Positions 45,313-54,503 of a stretch of DNA of 64,000 nt are shown here, in pieces (the first letter of the stretch is position 1; every line of letters begins with the position of its first letter). The notes below the pieces were generated by a model that saw nothing but the letters and a program-made list of their open reading frames with translations, was not told the DNA's origin and did not search any database. The stretch comes from Bacteroidia bacterium (lineage in GTDB: Bacteria; Bacteroidota; Bacteroidia; J057). The stretch lies in NCBI GenBank assembly GCA_033391075.1, contig JAWPMV010000001.1, positions 4,960,001-5,024,000 on the forward strand. The letters are read 5' to 3'. The position numbers were made by a program, and so were the translations under genes.

Positions 45313-46287
45313 CTAGTTCAGGCTGGGGTCTTTTTCTGCATCTGCTTTTTTGTAGAGGTAAGTATCGATGAGTACATCTTTTTCCACTTCCTCTCCATCA
45401 AAATAGCGCATCATGGTTTGAACTGTCATCTGACCGATCCGATCTGGAAACTGTATCGGGTCCGCATAGATTTTCCCTTCTTTTATGGCTCGTTTTCCCT
45501 CCGGCATTCCGTCAAATCCTATGATATCTATATCTTCCTCTTTCCCAACCTTTTCAAGGGCCGCATATGCCCCCAAAGCAGCAGGGTCATTGATCGCAAA
45601 GATGGCTTTTAAATTGGGATGTGCTTGTAAAGCATCACTGGTAGATTGGTTGGCAATATCTCTCCTTCCTCCACTTTTCAATTCACTGACTATTCTGATT
45701 TCTGCATCTGGATTCGCTGCATTATACTCGATCATCACTTTCTTAAATCCAGCCACTCTTTTTAAACAAGACTCAGCCGACTTGAAATCCAGAACCAGGA
45801 TGTCTCCTCCTTTTCCTCCCAGTAATTCTACCATAGCATTGCCCGCTTGTATACCTCCTTCATAGTTGGCAGTGGTAATGGTACTAACGGTTTTGGCCGT
45901 GCTATCTGTACAACCGGTATCAGCCATAAAAACAGGTATGCCTACCTTATTGGCAGATTTGATAGAAGCTCCAATTGCATGTGCATTACAAGGTGAAATG
46001 ATAATTCCCGCTACTTCTTTCGCAATAAAATCCTTCATTTGGCGATCCTGCTTATCGGGATCATTATCCCCACTCAGAATTTCCGTTTCATATCCATGTT
46101 TGCGTGCCTCTTCAGCAGCTGCATTTGCGAGAACATTGAAAAAAGGATTTTCGGAACTCATCACAGTAATACCAATGATTCCTTTTGCTGATGTACTAGA
46201 AGATGATTGCTGACAGGAGGAAAGACTTATCAAAAGGATAAGCATTAGACCCAACAGAAAGGAATTGCCGCCAATCTTAATTCTCAT
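45313..46287 (-). CDS. rbsB: RbsB-like periplasmic sugar-binding lipoprotein
   Basis: About 325 residues from ATG 46287; the signal (LLILLISLSSC) ends in a lipobox. A type I periplasmic-binding fold is clear: GIIGITVMSSENPFFNVLANAAAEEARKHGYE, IAKEVAGIIISPCNAHAIG, KVGIPVFMADTGCTDS, GGDILVLDFKSAESCLKRVAGFKKVM, LKAIFAINDPAALGAYAAL and DIIGFDGMPEGKRAI. The final domain is suited to ribose, allose or similar sugars. It is first in the B-A-C order after the kinase gene. Confidence 0.92.
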   Translation of the reverse strand: MRIKIGGNSFLLGLMLILLISLSSCQQSSSSTSAKGIIGITVMSSENPFFNVLANAAAEEARKHGYETEILSGDNDPDKQDRQMKDFIAKEVAGIIISPCNAHAIGASIKSANKVGIPVFMADTGCTDSTAKTVSTITTANYEGGIQAGNAMVELLGGKGGDILVLDFKSAESCLKRVAGFKKVMIEYNAANPDAEIRIVSELKSGGRRDIANQSTSDALQAHPNLKAIFAINDPAALGAYAALEKVGKEEDIDIIGFDGMPEGKRAIKEGKIYADPIQFPDRIGQMTVQTMMRYFDGEEVEKDVLIDTYLYKKADAEKDPSLN

Positions 46288-46392
46288 GAATTCCGGTATT
46301 GCAGGAGACAGCATCCTGAAGAGCCGTCCGCCAGTAGTTTTAATCCTTATTTACAAGGTAAGCAGAATGCGTGATTTTTCCTCAAGCAGACC

Positions 46393-47280
46393 TTAGTCAA
46401 TCTCCAGGATTTTTTTCAATTCATCAGAATAGGTGGGAATGGGTCCATGAGAAGAGGCTACAAAGGCTCCCAGCTGATTTGCAACAGAGGCAGCATAAAC
46501 CGGATCTCCTTTTTTGAAATACATTGCCAGGAAGGCTGCACTAAAAGAATCACCTGCTCCCACCGTATCCACTACTTTTACTTTTTTCCCGGGGACTTTA
46601 TGCAGTTTGTTTTCGTGGTAAATGAAACAACCGGCTCCCCCTGCAGTAACGATCACGATTTCCTGCCCTCTTTCAGCTGCAGCTCTTTTACAAAAATCCT
46701 CTATTCCCATTTTTTCGGAAAACGTAAATTCGGAAATGATGGGCACCTCATCATCATTGAGTTTCAGAATTGTACTGTATTTCAGGGAATCATTTACAAT
46801 CTCCGCGGAATAACAATCTTTTCTCAAATTCACATCATAAAAGATATGCTCGAATCTAAGACTTTCAAGGATGCGATAAAGACAGCTTCGGGATGCTTCA
46901 TTTCTTTGAGCCAGGGAACCAAAACCAAACATATCAAAGGATTCCTCCTTTAATCCTGACTGAATCAATTCCTCAAAATCAAGGTAGTCATATGCGACTT
47001 CGGGATTGATGGTATAGGAAGGTTGACCATTTTTGAGAAATACATCCACTGTGCCCGTGGGTTTTTCCTTATCCCATTGAATGAAGTTAGGATAGATGCC
47101 TAATTTTCTCGCTTCCTCAAAAGCTTTTTCGCCCCACTCATCTTTTCCCAATCTTGATACCATATAAGTCTCAGCCCCACAACGAGTGATATGAGAAGCG
47201 AAGTTGAAAGGGGCTCCTCCGATATAGTATTTTCCCTCTATAATATCCCAGAGAATTTCACCAAATGAAAGTACACGCAT
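46393..47280 (-). CDS. PfkB-family carbohydrate kinase (fructokinase-like)
   Basis: About 295 residues from ATG 47280. The frame is open from 47352, but MRVLSFGEILWDIIEGKYYIGGAPFNFA is the conserved PfkB start. The substrate-binding GGAPFNFASHITRCG and the C-terminal anion hole and base DTVGAGDSFSAAFL are both intact. It would phosphorylate fructose or a related sugar imported by the adjacent ABC system. It lies 105 bp upstream of the binding-protein gene and divergently from SusC, likely the first gene of the kinase/transport operon. Confidence 0.88.
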   Translation of the reverse strand: MRVLSFGEILWDIIEGKYYIGGAPFNFASHITRCGAETYMVSRLGKDEWGEKAFEEARKLGIYPNFIQWDKEKPTGTVDVFLKNGQPSYTINPEVAYDYLDFEELIQSGLKEESFDMFGFGSLAQRNEASRSCLYRILESLRFEHIFYDVNLRKDCYSAEIVNDSLKYSTILKLNDDEVPIISEFTFSEKMGIEDFCKRAAAERGQEIVIVTAGGAGCFIYHENKLHKVPGKKVKVVDTVGAGDSFSAAFLAMYFKKGDPVYAASVANQLGAFVASSHGPIPTYSDELKKILEID

Positions 47281-47645
47281 AATTGTAGAATGTTGGAGAG
47301 GAAAGTAGCCACGATAATCTAAAATTATTTGAAGAATTGAAAGAAAAGACAAAATAAATAACTGTGGGATTTACGGCTCAAGAGCAATCTAAATGCCTTG
47401 TTTGAGGGTTTTCTTGTCCCTTGCATGAATAATTTTTAGATAGCCGAAGTAGACCTTCCTCAAAACTTTTCGTTATTATGGACAGTTAAGCATGATCAAC
47501 CTATGTTCAAACACTAAGAATTATACACACATTCACTAACCAAAAAACACAAGTGCAAACCATGATTTCTTAAGAATACCATGATCATATCCAAGTAGGA
47601 TAGCACACGTTCTTTCTCACATGTTTTCAATTCTAATCTAACGTT
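47281..47645. promoter_or_regulatory. Divergent promoter region between the kinase/ABC operon and SusC
   Basis: No gene is supported. CATGATCA occurs twice (47491-47498 and 47580-47587), and a single LytTR-like ACAGTTAAG lies at 47482-47490, but none of these is convincing alone. Promoters for both directions must lie here; no clear -33/-7 pair was identified. Confidence 0.35.
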
Positions 47646-50600
47646 ATGAAACGACTATCAACGCTAGTGAGTCTGATGGTAATCTGCTGCTCCTTTTTAT
47701 GGAGTCAAGCCATTACAGGCTCCGTAAGAGATGCTGATGGGCCGCTCAGTTTTGCCTCAGTTGTGGTAAAAGGAACGACCTTTGGTACCTCTACCGATAA
47801 TGAAGGCAACTTCAAATTGACTGTGCCCGAAGGTGCTACTGCATTAGTAGTAACTTATGTAGGCTACAAGACCCAAGAGATCAAACTCGATGGCAACACG
47901 AACTACACAATCACACTGGTTGAAGACTATCTGGGAGTAGATGAAGTAGTAGTAACTGCGTATGGAACCAAAAGATCTGGTGACGTAACAGGAGCTATTT
48001 CTACTGTAAATTCTGAGGTTATTCAGGATGTTCCCGGTGTAGGCTTACAAACCGCACTCCGAGGCAGAGCTGCAGGAGTAATTGTAACTCAAGCTTCAGG
48101 TACGCCTGGTGCAAGTGTAGATGTTCGCGTAAGAGGTTCTACCTCTATTTCTGCTACTAATCAGCCTTTGTATGTAATTGATGGAGTTCCTCTGATCTCC
48201 GGAAACTTCTCACAAGTAGGAGTAGGTGGGCAGGACTTAAATGCCCTGGCTGACCTCAACCCTAATGACATTGAATCCATCAATGTATTGAAAGATGCTT
48301 CTACAGCGGCCATCTACGGTTCTCGTGGTGCCAATGGAGTAGTACTGATTACTACCAAGTCCGGAAAGGCAGGTAGAACTCAGATCAATTTCAATGCTTC
48401 TTATGGTGCACAAGATCCCATCAAACTGATTCCTGTACTGGACTCCGCAGATTATCGCGACTATTTAGGAGAAATCTATGGTGACAGAAACTTCTTCCTG
48501 GGAGGATTTCAGGGAGATACCTATTGGCAGGACCTGGTTTTCAACAATGGAACCATCGAAGATTACAGCCTTAGCTTTAGTGGTGGGGATGCAAAGACAC
48601 GATTCTACGCGGGTCTGTCCTATCATGACAATGAAGGGATCATCGAAAGTTCTCGCTTCCAGCGCTACAGTGCACGTCTGAATCTGGACCACCAGGCCAA
48701 TGACAAATTGACCATTGGTATGAATATGGGGTACAACAACTCTGTCAATGACCGGGTAAGAAATGACAACAACATTTTTGGGATTGTATCCATTGCCATA
48801 CTTTGGCCTTCTACTGTTCCCGTAAGAAATGATGACGGATCTTTTGCTTCCGGTTTAGGTTGGGAAAATCCGGTTAACAACATAGAAAACTATGACAACA
48901 AGATCATTTCTCACAGATTGAACGGTAATGCTTTTGCCAAATATGAATTTGTGGATGGTCTGTCCCTCAAAGTCGGGATGGGTATTGATGCCTTGAATTT
49001 GAGAGAGTCGGTTTATGAACCTTCTATCCTTCAATCATCCAATACAGGTACCGGAACCAATAGTGAAGTATCTGACTTCCGCTGGGTAAACAACTATACC
49101 CTGAACTACAACACCAATTTTGGAGCCAGCACACTGGACATGAATATCGGTGCTGAGTTTCAGGAAGACAGAATCGATCGTCTTTTCGCAGAAGTAAATG
49201 ACTTCCCAACTGATGATTTCACCGGTCTTTCTTCTGGAGCATCTCCTACGACCATTACAGGAAGTTTCTCCGGAGATAGATTGCAGTCTTATTTTGCAAA
49301 TGTTGATTACTCTTATGCAGATCGCCTTTTTGTGACGGGTGTATTCCGTACGGATGGATCCTCTCGTTTTGTAAACAACAAATTTGGATACTTCCCCGGA
49401 GTTTCTGCCGGATGGAAACTGTCCAATGAAGACTGGATGACAGGTAGAGGATTTGACCTCTTGAAAGTTCGCGTGGGATGGGGACAAACCGGTAACAATG
49501 GTATCGGAAACTTCACAGCCCTACAGCTTTTCGGAGCAGGTGCTAACTACCTCGACCTTCCCGGTATCATTACCACTCAATTGGGTAATCCTGACCTAAG
49601 ATGGGAAACTACAACTCAAACCAATATCGGTATCGACTTTGGAATTCTGGACTCACGAATTGGCGGTAGCCTGGAATATTATATCAAAGACACTGATGAT
49701 TTACTACTTAACAAACCGATCCCAACTACCACTGGATTTGCCAGTGTAACAGAAAATATCGGTAAAGTAAGAAACACAGGATTTGATATCAGCTTGAATT
49801 TTGTTCCGGTATCTACCAAAGATTTCCAGTGGGATATTAGCCTGATCGCAGGTTATAATGAAAATGAGATTGTGGAGCTATTCGAAAGCCAGCCTATTGA
49901 TGTAGGTTTTGCTACTCGTTTGGCGGAAGGACATCCTATCGGTGCTTTCTTTGGCTATGTAGTTGATGATATCTACCAAAATGATGAGCAAATTGCTGCT
50001 GATGCGGCTTTAGACGGCGATGATACGACTCCTTATCAGCCAGGTGCTGCTCCTGGAGATTTCCGTTTCCAGGATATTAGCGGAGGTGCCGGTGATGATG
50101 GTATTCTTGGAACAGCTGATGACCTTCCTCCAGATGGAAGAATTACAGATGCAGACAGAACCTTTATCGGACAGGGACTACCTTCCTGGACGGGTGGTGT
50201 AACCAATATATTCGCCTACAAAGGAATCGAGCTGAATACTTTCTGGCAATTCTCTCTTGGGAATGATATCTACAATAACAACCTTGAGTTTGCTGAAGGT
50301 ATGCACTCTGTATTCTCTGTAACTCAACGTGCATGGGATGGTAGATGGCAAATGGAAGGAGATGATGCTGATTTCCCAAGAGCTGTACGAGGGGACCCCA
50401 ATAACAACAGAAGAAATTCTACTCGATTTGTAGAAGATGGATCTTACCTGCGTTTGAAGGTTGCTACGCTTTCCTACACCTTCCCAAGAACAATTCTGAA
50501 CAATATTGGATTGCAGAAACTGCGGGTGTATGTAACCGGTCAAAACCTGATTACTTTCACCAACTACTCCTGGTTTGATCCTGAAGTAAGTACGTTCGGA

Positions 50601-50684
50601 GAAACCAATACAGCTCCCGGAACTGACTTCCTTACTTATCCTCAAGCAAGAAGCATTGTAGGAGGAATTAACATTGGCTTCTAA
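47646..50684 (+). CDS. SusC/RagA-family TonB-dependent outer-membrane transporter
   Basis: 1012 residues. A signal peptide (1-20) and a carboxypeptidase-D-like regulatory domain (GSVRDADGPLSFASVVVKGTTFGTSTDNEGNF) precede the TonB-dependent plug (VDEVVVTAYGTKRSGDVTGAISTV, LQTALRGRAAGVIVTQASGTPGASVDVRVRGSTSISATNQPLYVIDGVPL, VLKDASTAAIYGSRGANGVVLITTKSG). A 22-strand barrel follows, ending AGVGxINIGF-like (GGINIGF). It is the usual length of a SusC and forms the barrel of a SusCD nutrient pump. It lies 19 bp before SusD. Confidence 0.94.
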   Translation: MKRLSTLVSLMVICCSFLWSQAITGSVRDADGPLSFASVVVKGTTFGTSTDNEGNFKLTVPEGATALVVTYVGYKTQEIKLDGNTNYTITLVEDYLGVDEVVVTAYGTKRSGDVTGAISTVNSEVIQDVPGVGLQTALRGRAAGVIVTQASGTPGASVDVRVRGSTSISATNQPLYVIDGVPLISGNFSQVGVGGQDLNALADLNPNDIESINVLKDASTAAIYGSRGANGVVLITTKSGKAGRTQINFNASYGAQDPIKLIPVLDSADYRDYLGEIYGDRNFFLGGFQGDTYWQDLVFNNGTIEDYSLSFSGGDAKTRFYAGLSYHDNEGIIESSRFQRYSARLNLDHQANDKLTIGMNMGYNNSVNDRVRNDNNIFGIVSIAILWPSTVPVRNDDGSFASGLGWENPVNNIENYDNKIISHRLNGNAFAKYEFVDGLSLKVGMGIDALNLRESVYEPSILQSSNTGTGTNSEVSDFRWVNNYTLNYNTNFGASTLDMNIGAEFQEDRIDRLFAEVNDFPTDDFTGLSSGASPTTITGSFSGDRLQSYFANVDYSYADRLFVTGVFRTDGSSRFVNNKFGYFPGVSAGWKLSNEDWMTGRGFDLLKVRVGWGQTGNNGIGNFTALQLFGAGANYLDLPGIITTQLGNPDLRWETTTQTNIGIDFGILDSRIGGSLEYYIKDTDDLLLNKPIPTTTGFASVTENIGKVRNTGFDISLNFVPVSTKDFQWDISLIAGYNENEIVELFESQPIDVGFATRLAEGHPIGAFFGYVVDDIYQNDEQIAADAALDGDDTTPYQPGAAPGDFRFQDISGGAGDDGILGTADDLPPDGRITDADRTFIGQGLPSWTGGVTNIFAYKGIELNTFWQFSLGNDIYNNNLEFAEGMHSVFSVTQRAWDGRWQMEGDDADFPRAVRGDPNNNRRNSTRFVEDGSYLRLKVATLSYTFPRTILNNIGLQKLRVYVTGQNLITFTNYSWFDPEVSTFGETNTAPGTDFLTYPQARSIVGGINIGF

Positions 50685-50703
50685 GCACTAAACTATTACA
50701 ACA

Positions 50704-52071
50704 ATGAAGAATTTATTTATATATCTTCAGGTAATTGCGATCGCTCTCATAGCCACTGCCTGCGATGCAATAAACCTGGAGGACGTAAGACCTCAAAATT
50801 CGATCCCCGTTTCTGCCGGGATCAACGATAAAAAGACTGCCGATGCACTGCTAAATGGTGTGTATGATGGTCTGCAGGATGGAACTGTTTTATTTGATGG
50901 ATTCCTGGCTTTGGCTCAGATTTATTCAGATGAAGCCATCTTTACCGGAACTTTCCCAACTCGCTTTGAATTCGCGACCCTCAATGTACAGACCTCAAAT
51001 GGTACCAATGCAGGAGTATTTTCCGATTTCTATGACGTGATCAACCGCGCCAATAATGTAATCGAATTGATTCCTCTGGTTCAGGATGAAGCTTTCTCTG
51101 AGGAGGATAAAAGCAGCTCGGTAGCTCAGGCAAGATTCCTGCGTGCGCTTTGCTACTTCTACTTGACTAATTACTATGGAGATGTCCCACTTATCCTGAA
51201 TCCTACCCGTTCGGTAGCACCAGATGTGATCAATGTCCCTAATGATGCTCAATCTGCTATCTACGATCAGGTGATTGCTGATTTACAGTTTGCTGAGCAG
51301 AATTTGGGAGATGGGGATGTATTAACGGTTACAAGTTCAGCTGCAACCGCTCTGCTTTCACGTGTATACCTCTACCTGGAAGATTGGAATAATGCCCTTT
51401 CCTCAGCAACTACCGTTCTGGGATCAGGCTTTGATCTGGGTGCCTTTGGCTACCTGCAAGACCAAATCTATGGTATTGGATTTACTGCAACAGATGGAAA
51501 TGTTTTGAACTTCTGGTATAGTCCTGCCGAGTGTGGTGGTCGCCATGATGTTGAACCTTCTCCAAAATTCCTCGCTTCTTATGAGGCAGGTGATTTGCGT
51601 AAAGCGGCTTCTGTATTGGAAGTGGGTGAAGTGATGACCGCTTGTGGACTGGCAGATACCGCTCTTGTTCCATTTGTATTAAAATACGATGACTTTGCAT
51701 CGGGTATTTCTGGTACAGGAACTGATCCACTGATCATCAGTCGTCATGCTGAATTGGTATTGATAGCTGCAGAAGCTCAAGCCAGACTGGGCAACTTCAC
51801 TGATGCGAGTTCCTGGATCAACCAGGTAAGAGCCAGAGCCGGATTGGCTGATGTTACGCTGGACGCTTCAAACTTCCTGGATTTGATTCTTCAGGAGAGA
51901 TTGATAGAGCTTTCTTTCGAAGGGGCTCATAGATACCTCGACTTGAGAAGAACAGGTAGAGCGCAAGCTGAAATCTCTGGATACCAGCCTTGTCATGACA
52001 TTTGGCCTATTCCTCAAAGAGAAATAGACAGAAACCCAAATCTCTCTCAAAACGCATGCTGTAACTGCTAA
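50704..52071 (+). CDS. SusD/RagB-family nutrient-binding lipoprotein
   Basis: 455 residues. The lipoprotein signal ends in ALIATAC. The SusD TPR-like helices are visible (NNVIELIPLVQD, VAQARFLRALCYFYLTNYYGDVPLIL, IYDQVIADLQFAEQNL, AATALLSRVYLYLEDWNNALSSA). The C-terminal block is LIISRHAELVLIAAEAQARLGN, LDLILQERLIELSFEGAHRYLDLRRTG and WPIPQREIDRNPNL. It is the surface lid of the SusCD pump. It is followed by a strong terminator. The substrate is unknown. Confidence 0.94.
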   Translation: MKNLFIYLQVIAIALIATACDAINLEDVRPQNSIPVSAGINDKKTADALLNGVYDGLQDGTVLFDGFLALAQIYSDEAIFTGTFPTRFEFATLNVQTSNGTNAGVFSDFYDVINRANNVIELIPLVQDEAFSEEDKSSSVAQARFLRALCYFYLTNYYGDVPLILNPTRSVAPDVINVPNDAQSAIYDQVIADLQFAEQNLGDGDVLTVTSSAATALLSRVYLYLEDWNNALSSATTVLGSGFDLGAFGYLQDQIYGIGFTATDGNVLNFWYSPAECGGRHDVEPSPKFLASYEAGDLRKAASVLEVGEVMTACGLADTALVPFVLKYDDFASGISGTGTDPLIISRHAELVLIAAEAQARLGNFTDASSWINQVRARAGLADVTLDASNFLDLILQERLIELSFEGAHRYLDLRRTGRAQAEISGYQPCHDIWPIPQREIDRNPNLSQNACCNC

Positions 52072-52091
52072 GTTTTGATATTATCAGAAAA

Positions 52092-52120
52092 GGGCTGCCG
52101 GATGGCAGCCCTTTTTTTTT
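52092..52120 (+). terminator. Rho-independent terminator of the SusCD operon
   Basis: GGGCTGCC (52092-52099) pairs with GGCAGCCC (52104-52111) around a GGAT loop and is followed by nine T, 20 bp after the SusD stop. Confidence 0.92.
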
Positions 52121-52131
52121 CCTCAGGTCCT

Positions 52132-52593
52132 CTAAGGATTCCTTGCCATTTCATCCAAATGCTTATCTATGGCTTTTCTGAAAAAAAGAGAAATCAACCA
52201 AAGCAAAGGCTGCGTAAAGATAGATTTCGGATGAAGCTCAAATGCCCTTTCTACCATGGTCCCACCTGCGACTTTCTCTAGCTGCCAATGCTCCATAAAG
52301 TGGCTGGCTATCCCTTTTAAAGGAGGAGAAAACCCATATAATTTCATCAGGATTTCAGCATCTGCCTTCCATAAAAGAATTTCTTCTATGTGTTTTGATC
52401 CATCCGTATTTTCTACCCAAATCTTTGAACCGGCCATATCGGGAGTTTTAGGATCGAAATAAGCATCCGCAATGCCGGGGAGAAAACCGTATCCCTTAAA
52501 GTCTTTCCATTTCTCTATATCTGCAATTTGGCTGGAGATTTTTTCAGGTAGGACTGAAATGAATTTGTGGCAACTAAATTTTATCGCGGGCAT
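52132..52593 (-). CDS. SRPBCC/START-like domain protein
   Basis: 153 residues, no signal peptide. The opening MPAIKFSCHKFISVLPEKISSQIADIEKWKDFKGYGFLPG and the long C-terminal helix (FTQPLLWLISLFFRKAIDKHLDEMA) fit a polyketide-cyclase-like or SRPBCC helix-grip fold with a hydrophobic cavity. The ligand is unknown. It is convergent with the SusCD operon and separated from it by the terminator. Confidence 0.72.
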   Translation of the reverse strand: MPAIKFSCHKFISVLPEKISSQIADIEKWKDFKGYGFLPGIADAYFDPKTPDMAGSKIWVENTDGSKHIEEILLWKADAEILMKLYGFSPPLKGIASHFMEHWQLEKVAGGTMVERAFELHPKSIFTQPLLWLISLFFRKAIDKHLDEMARNP

Positions 52594-52753
52594 GGTTTAT
52601 TCCGTTTCGTATTTTGCGTCTAATAGGAGTAAATATCTGTCCTTTCCCATAAATTTGTCATAAAATTCGAAGACTTATTGTATTTTTATATATAGAGTAA
52701 CCCTAATATACTTGTTCTAAACATCGACTACCGCTAACCTAAAGAACCATTCC

Positions 52754-54478
52754 ATGAAAAACTATTACCCGATTTCGGCGATTTGGATTCTTTCAATCTC
52801 ACTTCTTTTGGGTCTCACCACTGAGCTAAATGGGCAGGTCCGATTAGACAGTACCTATACCTACTCCATTCTTTCCCCTACAGATTCGATCCCCATCCAA
52901 AAAAGAGTCTGTAGTTATTCCAATATCAAGGGTGATTCTGACTGTTTCAATTTCAGCTCTTGCATCGACTATAATTGGAATTTTTCATTCAATAAGTGGG
53001 AGCCTGTGAGAAAAGAAGATTTTCGGAGAGATGATGCAAAAAACACAAGAGCAGCCATTTCCTTTGAGTGGGACAATGCAGAAAGAGAATGGATACCCGC
53101 TTATAAAGAAGTTTACTTTTCGCCCAATAATAGCTATAGCAGCTACAGATATGCTTATGATAGGGAGGCTAAAGAGTGGGTCGCTGTTGATTATTTTAGC
53201 AATCGCTCCTCTGATAGAGGGTATTTTTTTGAGTTGAAGCGAACAGATTTCAATGATAGAACTACTTCCGGGAGGAGAGAAACAAGCACCAATAATGATA
53301 TTGGTCAAAGAGTGGAAACCCTGGGAGATATTTGGGATGATATAAAAAAAGAATGGGTACAAAGCTCTCGCTTTGAATATACCTATACAAGCCAGGGAAG
53401 AAATTTTACAGAAACCTCTTATTACTGGAGAAATGATATTGAAGATTGGGAACTGGAGACGTTCAACCAAACCAATTATGATGCTATGGGTAACAGGACT
53501 GCTATCATTTTCCAAAACTTCAGAGATTTTGTTGATCAGTTGACCGAATACAAATACGATTCACTCGGAAACATCATATCTGTTATTACTTCTAGTAGGC
53601 CTAATGCCCTTGCACCTTTAAGCTTCGAGCGAAAAAGAGAGCGAAGATTCAATGCCAATGGTTGGCAGATAGGAGAAGAGGTTTATAGATGGGAAAATGA
53701 AATGTGGGTTTTGGATGTCTTTAGTTCTGCAGAGCTAAATTCCCAGGGGAAGGATTCTCTTTTTGAAGCTTTTCAATGGGTGGCCGATTCAAACGACTTT
53801 ATATTGATGGTCAGGGAAGAGACAAGCTATGATGAGCAGGACAGAGTAAATGATAGAAGATCCCTCTATTTCAGCACCTTTGATAATCGCTACTATGGAT
53901 TCAGGTATCAGACTGTCTTTGATTCTCAAGGGCGCAATATCAGCGATATATATTCTGATTATTCCCAAGAAAGCAGAGAGTTTATTCCGCAAAACAGATA
54001 TGATCGGGGCTTCAATCCTAGCGGGCAAACCATCCTAAACGAGACCTATCGATGGGATACAGCTCTTGCTAGTTGGCAGGGACAAAGAAAAAGCACTTAC
54101 AGCTATGTAGGCTCTGGAAATTATAAACGGGTAGGCACCTATACCTGGGATGTAAATCTGAACGAATTCAGCATTTCAGAGAGCAAAATTTATAGCTGGG
54201 GAGTATGTGAACAAGAAAATATAGTAGAACGAGACATTGATAGATTCAGAATTTTCCCGAATCCTGCTACGGATAATTACCTACAAGTCCTTGCTGATCT
54301 CCGGCCTTTCACATATGAATTGATAGGGATAGATGGAAGAAAGATTATGCAAGGGGAATCCGAGAGTAATCTCTTGCAACTGGATGTAGGAGAGCTGCAA
54401 AACGGTGTCTATATTCTCTCATTTAGATTCCTGGATACAGAAGTACAAAAGAAAGTGATCGTCAATCATCCCTGGTAG
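52754..54478 (+). CDS. Secreted T9SS protein with WD/RHS-like aromatic repeats (paralogue 1)
   Basis: 574 residues. A signal peptide (1-27) precedes a Cys-bearing N-terminal part (CSYSNIKGDSDCFNFSSCIDY) and then some 15 degenerate repeats of the type EWDxxxxxWIPxxKExYxY, with a Trp or Tyr every 20-25 residues, resembling RHS/YD-type beta-strands. The last 75 residues form a T9SS type A sorting domain (IFPNPATDNYLQVLADLR, then QNGVYILSFRF). It is exported and surface-anchored or released; function unknown. It is followed after 25 bp by a paralogous gene with the same layout. Confidence 0.82.
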   Translation: MKNYYPISAIWILSISLLLGLTTELNGQVRLDSTYTYSILSPTDSIPIQKRVCSYSNIKGDSDCFNFSSCIDYNWNFSFNKWEPVRKEDFRRDDAKNTRAAISFEWDNAEREWIPAYKEVYFSPNNSYSSYRYAYDREAKEWVAVDYFSNRSSDRGYFFELKRTDFNDRTTSGRRETSTNNDIGQRVETLGDIWDDIKKEWVQSSRFEYTYTSQGRNFTETSYYWRNDIEDWELETFNQTNYDAMGNRTAIIFQNFRDFVDQLTEYKYDSLGNIISVITSSRPNALAPLSFERKRERRFNANGWQIGEEVYRWENEMWVLDVFSSAELNSQGKDSLFEAFQWVADSNDFILMVREETSYDEQDRVNDRRSLYFSTFDNRYYGFRYQTVFDSQGRNISDIYSDYSQESREFIPQNRYDRGFNPSGQTILNETYRWDTALASWQGQRKSTYSYVGSGNYKRVGTYTWDVNLNEFSISESKIYSWGVCEQENIVERDIDRFRIFPNPATDNYLQVLADLRPFTYELIGIDGRKIMQGESESNLLQLDVGELQNGVYILSFRFLDTEVQKKVIVNHPW

Positions 54479-54503
54479 ATATTTCCTTTAGATAAAAACC
54501 GTC

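Noticed and set aside
47482-47490. A LytTR-like ACAGTTAAG upstream of SusC
   Set aside because: Only one copy with no partner at 21-22 bp, so it cannot be separated from chance.
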